This document shows, piece after piece, positions 1 to 9,452 of a stretch of DNA of 17,309 nt. Each line of letters opens with the position of its first letter. Position 1 is the stretch's first letter. The notes under the pieces are model-generated. The model was not told where the DNA came from. It saw only the letters and a list, made by a program, of their open reading frames with translations, and made no database searches. The position numbers and the translations under genes were made by a program. Source of the DNA: Hawksworthiomyces lignivorus (taxonomy: Eukaryota; Ascomycota; Sordariomycetes; Ophiostomatales; Ophiostomataceae); NCBI GenBank assembly GCA_002917075.1, contig NTMA01000179.1, positions 1 to 17,309 of the forward strand, given 5' to 3'.

Positions 1-238
1 GAAGACAAAAACTAATTAAATATTTTTGATGATTTCCGGCAATAGTGCCTTGTTGCAGCAGAGGAGAAGATGCGCGTATTGCAAATGGTCTCTCCCTATG
101 TAATCGAAGATTGTAAAGAGCAAGACAGAGATTATAGCCTTAGCAGTCCCCTCCGGCAGTCATATCCTCCAATAGAATCCTTTGAGTTTATGAAGAGCGA
201 CCGGTTTTTCTTTGTTACAGTCTAAAACTATAATTACA

Positions 239-2659
239 CTATATGACCGCTGTAGTCTCCGTTTTCCCATGGTATCGGCGGTATAGCCGCACAGCTGGCG
301 ATGTCTTGGCCTCATCGCTGAGCCACCACGATGGCAAGGGGTCATTTGAATTGGAGCTCGACTCGGCTGACTCCTTGTCGGTGTTATAGATGCCATTGAC
401 AGGCGTAACCTCAGCAGTCGCTTCAACTGTTACAGGAGAGCGGGGCCACCGTGCTTGACGCCGTGCTTCGTACTGGAAGAGGAAATGGATGGCAATAAAC
501 ATGACCGCAGAGACCACCGCGAACCCTATGTACAACTTGGCACCGATACGCCAGTGGGGTGCTTCGGACGCCGGGTATGCGGCCAATGGCACAAATGCGT
601 TCAGCAGGTACGCCAGAATTGTACCGCTGGCGAAAAGAACAGTTCGTACCTCGGGTTCACCCTCTAGATGAGTGGCTGCCCAAGCGCAGAGAAGCATCGT
701 GGAGACGCTAAAATTGAATTGTCAGCTTGACTTGTTATCTGCAACAGGGAGTAGGAAGGACCGCAGAGAAATGGTGATCTACCCTCCAACAAAGTTCATA
801 TACCAGCCGGCCATATATGCAGACTCGCTGGCAGGTCGCACAATTAGAATGATGAGAGATGCGATGTTGATGACCTGTGACTGTTAGAATGTCATACTGC
901 ATACCCTCATTTATCTTTGTGAACCTACCGAGTGTAACAACAAGAATGGCAGTCGAACGCCAAAAAAGTCGCTAAGCCCATTGAACAGCACTTCTGCTAC
1001 TAGCTGAATGGCCTGGCCAACAATCGGAAGATAGTTTAACTTGGCAACAGAACTAAGAGTGTCAGAAAGTGGTGTTTGCTAAATTGAATGAGGCAGGTAG
1101 CGGGAGAGCACACTATTTCTTGGTGCCGTCGTGGTTCGTGAGCGACTTTAACCATAGATTGAAGTAATTAGATGGGACTGTGTTCCCACCGATAGGCCAC
1201 GAAACTAATTGTCGTCAAAAAGTCTGCAAACTCGGACCCCGTCACAGGATGAAACTTACTTGCAAAGAGCCACAGCTGCCAGAATGAAAAGCACCTTACA
1301 AAACTCCGCACTGTAATACCTTTCTGCGCTCTGCGACCAATTCGATGCTGGCGAGCTAGAGCGATGCGAATATGGCGCTTCTTAAAGTAGAACTTGGAAA
1401 GAGGGTTTTGGCGGTCGGGCTGCACATGTGATTAGAAACAAATTTCCAGTCACGCGAGCGGCTCCATGCATATGGGAAAATCGATACAATTATCAGGGGA
1501 TTTACGCACGTATCCAGGCAATACAAAGAAGGCGGCCAAGGCGACAAATATTGTACACACTCCGTTGATGATAAAGGCCCAACGCCAACCTGCTCGGCCC
1601 AGCGTGCCATTCAGATTCGTAGCAAGTGCCCCTTGCAGTGCACCAGATAACATGGCACCAGTAGGTTGGGCGATATTGTAGATGCTCATACGCAAGGCAA
1701 CTTCGTGGGGCATATACCACTGGCTAGCCATGTGAGCACCTCTTATACTCATCGTTGATCTACAGGCTAAACATACCTAATGAGGGTGAAGTAGCCCGGC
1801 CATGCAGAGCCCTCAAAGAAGCCGATAGCGAAGCGGAGGCCGTAGACCTAAGCCTATTCAGTGAAATGAAGTGTTCGTAGGGGAGAATGAATCTCACTGT
1901 TTTGGCAGACTTTGCTGTCGAAAGGCAGCACGTCAAGATGCCCCACATGACCTATCCTGATGTGAATGATGGTTCTCGTAGATGACGGGGCCTAGTTGTC
2001 ATGAACACACCTCGCACATTGGCAACCACTTTGCCGGGCCGAAGTGGGACACAATGATGCAAGAGGGATAGAGCATCACCATATAGCCAATACTAGGCGG
2101 CGTTAGTGTGTCTTCTCTCAAGAATAGAATTGAAAAAGTCTACTTACTTGAAATAGGTTGTGAAGTAGTTGAGTTGGTCGCCGTAAAGCGCTAGGTCTTC
2201 TTGCATTCCGGAAACGTAAGCGTTGCTCTATGAAGTGCCGTTAGTTTCATTAGTCTTGGTATGAATGCATCGTTCTGAGGGACTACCCGCGAATTTTAGA
2301 AGTTAACACTCACAATGTTGGTTTGATCTAGATATTTGAACGTATAACCTAAGAAACCAATGACAAGAAGACCTAAATCAAGTCGCCAAACCTATACACA
2401 GAGTTAGTCTAGACTCTGTAGTAAAATACGAAGTGTCTGTACACACAAAGGCTCGTTCTTCGGCAGCATCTATCTCGTCATCCGCAGCGAAATCATCATC
2501 GGTGTTGTGTTTGTCGGCTGTCGGTATAGCTACAATATTATTGACTGCTTTCTTATTGGTAATAGATTCAGTGAGCTTCTCTGTAGGAACAGCCATCACA
2601 TCACCGGCGACACCAGCGGTTGCGTCAGCTGCGGTTATTTCTCTAGTAAGGACAGCCAT
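239..2659 (-). CDS. MFS permease, Liz1/Fen2 (pantothenate/allantoate) type, 12 exons
   Basis: Predicted plasma-membrane proton symporter for a small organic anion; the family takes up pantothenate, nicotinate, allantoate or ureidosuccinate. I rebuilt 12 exons whose phases all agree: 2659-2447, 2391-2314, 2227-2148, 2092-2011, 1951-1898, 1847-1777, 1723-1510, 1419-1260, 1204-1114, 1052-929, 874-783 and 707-239. Introns are 53-90 nt with GT..AG ends. The spliced product is 575 residues. Family marks seen: LDQTNISNAYVSGMQEDL after helix 1 (from about residue 92), FFEGSAWPGYFTL, GWRWAFIINGV, the SNYFNLWLKSL loop and a C-terminal YPASEAPHW element. The N-terminal 70 residues are hydrophilic and longer than usual. 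The start at 2659 is the first Met of the exon that carries the conserved RAF-VWRLDL join. No stop or frameshift was found, so the gene looks intact. Substrate is unknown; the subfamily call is firm, the exact ligand is not. Confidence 0.85.
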
Positions 2660-3677
2660 ATCTGGGTGACTATGGTAGCTAAACTACCCAAAGAGAATAT
2701 CCTAGAGGTATGCTATGCCCGAGACTGATGTTTATGCGTGTACAAAGAAGAAGTATGAATGCAACAAAAGCAAGGAAGCAGGCTATGTTGCAGTCGGCTA
2801 TGCGGAACGCAAGAGGAAAAGAAATACTATTTGACAGCCGAGGAGAGCATTAAGTAGGTTCTTCTTACTATGATTTATATTTCCTTCAACTAACTCACTA
2901 CAATTCTGTCTTCTTACCTAAATAAGAACCTAATCCAAAGGGTACGTCGACCCTCGCAGCTAGTGAGCTCTGTTTTTCAAATGCAAGTGTCTCATCTTGC
3001 GTAACTGAAGGATAACTATCAATGACATCAAAATCTATGGCAAAGACGTGATTTGGAACGATGGCATTATGTGAATGTTGAAATGTTAGAGGTATCAGGT
3101 GCTTTAGTATGCATGTGTTGCGCATCCCACTATACTTTCTGTGCAGTTTGTTTCTTTGGGTCATCTATTCACTACTGTAGGTGTTATACACAACATCTCA
3201 TATCTACCGACGAACTAGCAACATATTTTGTTTCTTTTTAATACAGCGAAGCATAAGATATAACCTCTGATCCACCAGATATCTGCGACGGGAAATTTTC
3301 CTTGTCTTGAACAACAAAGTACCACGTCCCAAGAGACTGAGGAAATGTCGTGATAGCGGAACGCTCTAGCGCAATTAAACAAGCCATAGTTCTCCACAAG
3401 AACCGCGCAATTTTGATGGGCCAATTACTTCTACGCGAAAATAGTTCTACATTGGAAGGCTTTAAATCAAGACCTGGTCCTAAACTGCATGAAACTACTG
3501 ACTAAGATTAATAGGTATTGCTCTTATAACGGTAACTTATTCAATTCTTGTACGACAGAAGCCATTCTCAGCGGTTTGAATAACTGCAGCATAGCAGTTA
3601 ACTATAACTAGCGCACAGTGACTCACTTATACTGAAGGCAGAAATGGCAAGCTGTTCTAATGATTGTGAACAGTCTT
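2660..3677. other. Intergenic region, no gene recognised
   Basis: About 1 kb lies between the upstream side of the permease gene and the 3' end of the amidase-like gene. It is AT-rich, with only short ORFs on both strands that resemble nothing I know. It should contain the permease promoter; a TGATAG motif (minus strand) lies at 3016-3021. No TATA element clearly placed for the permease was identified. Confidence 0.5.
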
Positions 3678-6034
3678 TCAGTGACCGCTTAAAAACCCTT
3701 TAACTACATTCAACGTGACCTTGGCCGCACTGTTGTTATAGTCGTCCCAGCCGACCGAGCAGCACCAATTGATGCTGCCCACTGAAAACACGCTGCCGCC
3801 TCCTGGGGTGCGGTAGTACACCATGTCAGAGCGGATCTTGTCCGTTTGTGTGCCCAGTGTCTCGATAATCGGAAATGCAACATCCTCGGGAACGATGCCG
3901 TACGAGTCCGGATGTCCAGTGCTGCTTGCGAGGATTACCACATCCTCGGGGCTGCCAATCTCAGCATCGTAGCGGTCGACCTCGTCGCCGCTGGCGCCAC
4001 CACCAAGGCCGTCCACGCCGATGAGCTCACCTTCGGGAATGCCCTCGAAGATCCAAGCCGTGGTTGCGTCTGTATTGTTGGCTTCAGTGCGCCTAAACGG
4101 CACGCCAGGGGTGGCTCCCTCGCCCGCGAAACCAATACCAAACAGTGCATTGCAGGGAAGGCCACGCGACCGCCACATGCCGCCCTGCTGCCCGGTCATG
4201 CTGATGACATGCTCGCCACCGGGCAGCGTGTACGTGCGGACGCCCTGATCTGCGCGGCGGATTTCCAGGCGATGGGGGCGCAATCCGCTGTCAGTGCCGG
4301 CAACCCAATAGAAGCCGTTTCCTCCAAGGTACATGAGATTGCCGCCTTGCTGCGCATAGTTGATGTATGCGGAGTAGACCTCTGGACTGGGATATTCTGG
4401 ATGACTTCCAGTCAGGACGGTGTTGAAACCGCGGATAGCGCCGATGCCATGGGCGTCCAGGTCGTGATCCGTCAGCACTTCGTACGGGATTCCCTCTCGC
4501 TCAAGGAGCCCAATCAGCATTGTGTCAGCGCTGAATTCGCGCGGACGCTTAAAAGCCCACATAATGTACCCTGGCCGGATGTTGAGAATGGGTCGCTTGG
4601 CGGACGAGAATACGACGCCCGAGCCATCGTAGTGCACGTCGTAGCAAGACAAGCCGAGGTCCGCGCGCCGCTGCATACGTTCCAGGTCCTCGCCGCGAGC
4701 TATATCATTCATGTCAAAGCCTGGCCCCACGTCGATGGCAGATGAGCGGTTCTTGTCCCATAAGTGCTCGTTGGCATAGGCCAAGTACGTGAGCGTGGAG
4801 AGCACCACGGCCACCTTGCCTTCCCGGTTTGCCCAAGCATCGGCACTGGGCCGCACGAAAAAGACGATGCTGTCTGCTACCTCAGCATTTGTAGACTCGA
4901 CTACGACAGCGTAGGCACCTGAGCGAGCATTCTCAGGCACAGTGATATGAAAGTCAGTTGACCAGGCGGCGTCATCCAAATCATCCTCGTGGAAGTGGAT
5001 GGCACCATAGCCGTATGTAGCCTTGGTCCAGTTGGGTTCGGATCCATCCCAGTCATGGCCCTTGATGCCACGAGTGGGGGCGTTGACAAGTATACCATCC
5101 AAGCCATTGCCTGATACATCGATAATGGCGTCACTGGAAATCTTTTGAGAGAAATCTAGCTGTATAAGAGTAATAGGTGCCGCATTAGATGTCTCTCTAG
5201 TCTTGATACACACGTCATCCAGGCGTCCGTTGAAGAAGTTAGTCGCTTGCACTGAGGAATCTGTGTCTGTTGGCGACCCAGCATGGCTTGCACCAATCAT
5301 CAATGCGTCGAGAGCTTCTAAGTGGACGCTGTTCGCGAGGGTGTGGGCGGCATTCTGCACAGTGGCACTTTTGTTGTCCGATGCGACCTTGGAGAGCAAC
5401 GAAACAACTCTAATGGATGCCGAAAACACAGTCCCGTCAACCTTTCCCTCGACGCTGAGCCACTCCTTGCGGCGAGGCTGACAGCTTGTGGAAACAACTT
5501 GGATATCCTCGCCTGTGCCTACCCAGAACTCAAGGATTCCCTCACTAGACAGCACAGCTGCAAACCCGCTTTTGTCAGTTACATTGAGAGCGGACAGCAG
5601 AGTTTGTACATGGCTGCACTGTGGCATCCACGGTTGGAAGAAGAACGAGAAGCTAATGCCCGTGGTGCCGGATGGGAGTGGAAGTTTCTTTGGCACGAGT
5701 CCATACGAGCCCGGCTGGGCCATCTGGAAACGTCCTTGGCCGCCGCCAGCAGGAATATCAGCGATTAGCTCTTCCGATTTCTTGGGAGAATGCGGAACAT
5801 CGACGCCCTGCACAATTCGCACTGTCCGGTATGTGTACTCGGGTTCCGTGCATGAAAGCTTGTGTTGTCAGCATAGAGCCCATGACAAATTGAGACCAGA
5901 TATTTTCCATGGAGATGCACTGCACTATTACTGACCTTGATGGCGACCGTGTCCCCAGGACTGACAATCCATGGCTCTGCATAGCCCGTGATTTCAGGAG
6001 GGTAGTCCTTTGGCGGAGCACAGATAGTCGCCAT
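3678..6034 (-). CDS. N,N-dimethylformamidase large-subunit-like amidohydrolase
   Basis: Exons 6034-5936 and 5858-3678, separated by a 77-nt intron (GTCAGT..ACAAG), give 759 residues. The bacterial DMF hydrolase large subunit is of nearly the same size; it splits dimethylformamide into dimethylamine and formate at a mononuclear iron held by two Tyr and one carboxylate. Seen here: an N-terminal all-beta part, a laminin-G/concanavalin-like region at about 100-260 ending NGRLDDVCIKTRE, then the C-terminal glutamine-amidotransferase-like domain with LSTLTYLAYANEH (386-398), TGSHPEYPS (516-524) and MYLGGNGFYW (542-551). From memory of the bacterial enzyme, Tyr391, Tyr439 and Glu521 are the likely iron ligands and Glu659 a possible catalytic acid/base. 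The start at 6034 has a strong context (CACCATGG); an in-frame Met codon at 6109 would add a Leu-rich stretch but is not favoured. No small-subunit gene is nearby. Probably cytosolic; the true substrate is unknown. Confidence 0.85.
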
Positions 6035-6609
6035 GGTGAGAATGTCTTTTTCCGATAGGGCTAAGACAGTGAGTCTGGTGTGATAGAGCAACAGCAACAA
6101 CAGTGGCAATAAAAGTAATAGAGGCGTCTTGTGCTGACTGGCAACTGTTTTACCTATCTTCTGATAGGCCTTGGCGGGGGTCCTGTATGTCCCGTGGTGA
6201 TCTATTTATTACCACCAACTAGCCACTGGTATCGGTTATCGTACCAGTTACCGACGTTGACTGTTCGAAAAGCGTCGAAGCTAGAAAAGCGGGTCTCTCC
6301 TTCCGCTTTCGAACTTGAAGCAAGCTAATGCAGTGCTAGCCTTATCACAATCGATGATGACAAGGGATCAACACGTCTGGACACGGGAGTTCTCTTTTAG
6401 GAAGGATAGATAGGATCATGGAACATCACCAAACTCTGCCTCGCGGGCCTATAAAAATAGACAGTAGACTCAGCAGAGCGCCCTTGGATGACAATACTAA
6501 TCGCGCCACCGGGCATTGGTCTGAGAGCCGGATATCTCTCCTAACCTTCTCGTCACTTTCTTGCTACTTCCAATTCCCTGTTACTACGACTTGTACTCCC
6601 ATTTCCATC
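6035..6609. promoter_or_regulatory. Divergent promoter with several GATA motifs
   Basis: This 575-bp space separates the start codons of the amidase-like gene (minus) and the DHA1 transporter (plus), so it probably carries both promoters. Exact HGATAR matches (AreA/NIT2 consensus) lie at 6081-6086 and 6162-6167 (TGATAG), 6408-6413 (AGATAG), and on the minus strand at 6154-6159 (AGATAG) and 6342-6347 (TGATAA). About 1.7 would be expected by chance at even base composition. One CreA-like GCGGGG is at 6174-6179. An inverted repeat with 7-bp arms is at 6225-6231 and 6242-6248. The regulatory reading is inference. Confidence 0.45.
6450..6459 (+). promoter_or_regulatory. TATA box of the DHA1 transporter gene
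   Basis: TATAAAAATA lies 160 bp before the start codon at 6610 and downstream of an in-frame ATG at 6418. Its place argues that transcription begins after the upstream ATG and so favours the start at 6610. Confidence 0.5.
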
Positions 6610-8313
6610 ATGGCCGACGTCTACCAGACTGTGCCTGGAACAATTCATCTCCTGGATACCGACGGCCAGGGAGAGCACCATGGCAAGTCGGATGTCATCC
6701 TTAACCCACAACCCAGTGCGGACCCTGAGGACCCGCTCAATTGGTCACCAGCACGCAAGCGGTTTGCCATTGCCATGGTGTATACCTATATCTTTGGCGT
6801 CGCCATCGCTACCACTGTGCAATACTCGGTCATTGGTGACATTTCGACTGCTACTGGCATCTCCTTTGCTAGCATCGATACGGGCAATGGTCTCATGTTT
6901 CTCTTCGCCGGCTGGGGTTGCTTGATCTGGCAGCCCATTGCGCTAGTGTTTGGCCGCCGAGGCGTGTATGTGCTATCTGGCTTGCTGTGCATGGCAGTAA
7001 TGATCTGGACTGCGTTCACACGCACCGCTGGCGACTGGTACGGACACCGCGTGCTAATTGGCCTTTTTGTCGCACCCGTTGAGTCTTTGCCGGAAGTGTC
7101 CGTACCCGACTTGTTTTTTGCCCACGAGCGTGGCACATACATGGGAATCTACGCCCTCTTTGTCTTTGGCGGCAACGCTCTCGCTCCTTTCTTTGCTGGC
7201 TACATCTCGGAGAACATGGGCTGGCAGGCAGCCATCTGGTTTGGTACCATCGTGGTCGGCGTGACCACCATCATCGTCTTCTTCGGCCTCGAGGAGACCA
7301 TGTACCTCCGCGCTACGGTAGAAGGTGCCGAAGACTCTACTACTACCGGAAAAGCTGCAGTGACAATTCTTGGACGCCGGCCACCTGCAGACACTGGATC
7401 CAATGTTGAAGCGGCTGGCGAGGTAGCTACTGCCAACGAGAAAGCGCCAACTGCAGTCGACAGCTCCAGCGCCAGTATGTCCTCACCGACGCCTCCGGCC
7501 CAGGAGGGAGAGCTTGCTACCTTTCCGCCGCCCCGGACCTATCTACAGAAGCTGCATCTCTTCCGCAACATACCTGGCCGTCCCTCTGTCAAGGAGATGT
7601 TCGTTATGATGTACCGGCCGCTGCTGTTGTTCTTCTACTTCCCATCCATCGTCTGGTCTGGCTTTCTGTACGGCAGCAACCTGTCATGGTACACGGTGGT
7701 CAATGCCACAATGGTATTGATCCTGGGCAGTGCGCCCTACAACTTCTCGACGGGATCTGTTGGGCTGTCATATCTGTCCGTCTTCATCGGCGCGGTGCTG
7801 GGCGCTGTCTGGGCCGGCTGGGCCGGCGACAAGACGGCGCTGTACTTGGCGCGGCGCAACCACGGCATCCGCGAGCCCGAGCATCGCCTGTGGATGCTTC
7901 TGCTCTCGGGTGCCGTTGGCGCCGGCGGATTCATTTTATGGGGCGTCGGCGCCGCCCATTCAGTACACTTTATGGGCCTCGTCATTGGTGTCGGCATGGT
8001 CGAGTTTGCCGTGGTAGCGGGCGCGTCGGCAGCGCTCTCTTACGCCGTCGACTGTTTTAAAGAGATTGCCGGCGAGACATTGATTCTGGTCATTGTCATC
8101 CGCAACAGCATGGGCTTTGGCTTCTCATACGGCATTTCACCGTGGCTGGATGCGCAGGGCTATACCAAGACATTCGTAGCAGTGGGGCTGCTATCGCTAG
8201 GCTGCACCTACACGTTTCTCGCCATCATCGCCTTTGGCAAGACGTTACGTCGGCATTCTGCCAAGAAATACTGGCAATTTGTCGAGTCGCAGGTTATGCG
8301 TGTATCACATTAA
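6610..8313 (+). CDS. MFS transporter, DHA1 type (Hol1-like)
   Basis: Single uninterrupted frame of 567 residues for a 12-helix major facilitator that exchanges protons for a small molecule. The pre-helix signature NPQPSADPEDPLNWSPARKR (residues 32-51) is typical of fungal DHA1 members. Helix 1 begins at about 52, and the motif-A-like loop FGRRGVYVLSG is at 114-124. A low-complexity hydrophilic central loop runs from about 230 to 335, rich in Thr, Ala, Ser and Pro, between the two six-helix halves. The start at 6610 gives ATCATGG just before the conserved N-terminus. The frame stays open back to an ATG at 6418, but those 64 residues look non-coding and cross a TATA box. It is divergent from the amidase-like gene and lies beside the dioxygenase, so it may import the cluster substrate or export a product. 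Direction and ligand are not visible in the sequence. Confidence 0.88.
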   Translation: MADVYQTVPGTIHLLDTDGQGEHHGKSDVILNPQPSADPEDPLNWSPARKRFAIAMVYTYIFGVAIATTVQYSVIGDISTATGISFASIDTGNGLMFLFAGWGCLIWQPIALVFGRRGVYVLSGLLCMAVMIWTAFTRTAGDWYGHRVLIGLFVAPVESLPEVSVPDLFFAHERGTYMGIYALFVFGGNALAPFFAGYISENMGWQAAIWFGTIVVGVTTIIVFFGLEETMYLRATVEGAEDSTTTGKAAVTILGRRPPADTGSNVEAAGEVATANEKAPTAVDSSSASMSSPTPPAQEGELATFPPPRTYLQKLHLFRNIPGRPSVKEMFVMMYRPLLLFFYFPSIVWSGFLYGSNLSWYTVVNATMVLILGSAPYNFSTGSVGLSYLSVFIGAVLGAVWAGWAGDKTALYLARRNHGIREPEHRLWMLLLSGAVGAGGFILWGVGAAHSVHFMGLVIGVGMVEFAVVAGASAALSYAVDCFKEIAGETLILVIVIRNSMGFGFSYGISPWLDAQGYTKTFVAVGLLSLGCTYTFLAIIAFGKTLRRHSAKKYWQFVESQVMRVSH

Positions 8314-9452
8314 GCAGGATTGGTAAACACAAACAAATCTACATCTAGTGGTGAAGCTCCTCTAGTTCAAGTCGACAGTCTGCACCTTTCATCCCCGCGA
8401 CGTTCCCATATAAACTAGATTGCAATCTTTCTCTTTCAATTTTTTTTAGTAAGACTAGATAATATACATTTAAGCAAGCATAAAGCTATAGGTTTCAAGG
8501 CTCCTCTAGAGCATTGAACTGAGCTTACCACCAGAATAAAATGATCCTATTCATGGAATAGCATACATAGCTCAAGTTGAAAGATTAAAAAGCAAAATGA
8601 TAAAATATGGCCTAATCCAAACACAGTTCTTAAAGTACAGCGAAGAGGTAAGTACTCGACATAATGAATACCCATCCCCTTGAAGTCTAGATAAGAAATG
8701 GACAAATAATAAAAATAATTTAATCATCAGCATACATGCACTCCGTGTATTTTCAACTCAAAATTATATTTTTCATAATTACATATCTCTCAATGATACC
8801 AACAAGTGTCAGCACCGTTTCTTCCCTCCTCCTCTTGCGTCGTATATTGTGCCTTCATATCTTTTTCTTGAAACCTGCAGCCATTTGTTCCTTTTGACCC
8901 TTCGCTCTGCTGTTGATGAAGCTCATTGGATCATGATAATGATAAGAGGCGCGGCCGAGCACGTTTTGACATCAGTAGTTTTGTTCAACGAGACGAAATG
9001 TATCGCAAAACGCTACGCAGCTATCTGCTGTGGGAATTCCGGGTCGTTTCCGGAGAACTGTTAGCCGGTTGGTGTGGCTGTGGGACTTGTTGAACAACCC
9101 AATAACAGCTCGAGATCTCTGTTTCCTAATTCGGCAGAGATAGCTTACATTTCTCTAGCTCGACCAGTCGACTTATTTCTTGGCTACGATCTCCCTAGTA
9201 AATGCGCTTTTCTCCAGAGACACTATGAATTACAGTTCAGTGTTACTAACAGTCTAAAATCTAACAAATAAACCTGGTAGAAGAAATAAGGCGAGTCACT
9301 CGTAGAAAACAGCTATAATACTCGCCAATATGGCGTCTCTCTAGCAGTCCTGAAACGGCCTCTCTTCAGCTCTTATTCACATTCGCCTAGCTTGTATATC
9401 CTATTAATCTCATATCTGGTTGCTTCCGATACGTTTTCTCTCCGCAGCCAAA
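8314..9452. promoter_or_regulatory. Intergenic region with the dioxygenase promoter
   Basis: About 1.1 kb follows the transporter stop. The part from about 8430 to 8800 is strongly AT-rich and has no convincing ORF. Two adjacent TGATAA motifs occupy 8934-8945, about 510 bp before the dioxygenase start, and could bind a GATA factor. A TATAAT lies at 9314-9319, about 140 bp before the start, and the 20 bases before the ATG are pyrimidine-rich as in many fungal promoters. No RNA gene or repeat family was recognised. Confidence 0.4.

Noticed and set aside
1741..1752. ATG at 1752 as the start of a separate minus-strand protein
   Set aside because: It falls inside an intron of the permease gene; joining the flanking exons directly matches the family spacing in the TLISQWYMP region.
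2715..2834. 39-codon plus-strand ORF with a Lys-rich tail
   Set aside because: Short, no signal peptide or known motif, and placed in the presumed 5' region of the permease gene; could be chance.
2898..3164. 88-codon minus-strand ORF in the intergenic gap
   Set aside because: AT-rich codons, no recognisable motif and no splice-linked neighbour giving a longer protein.
3846..4745. 299-codon plus-strand ORF
   Set aside because: It lies wholly antisense to the conserved C-terminal domain of the amidase-like gene and has no protein-family features; a GC-rich coding strand often leaves such an open antisense frame.
5322..5934. Two 148-codon plus-strand ORFs
   Set aside because: They overlap each other and lie mostly antisense to the amidase-like coding sequence, partly across its intron; no recognisable content.
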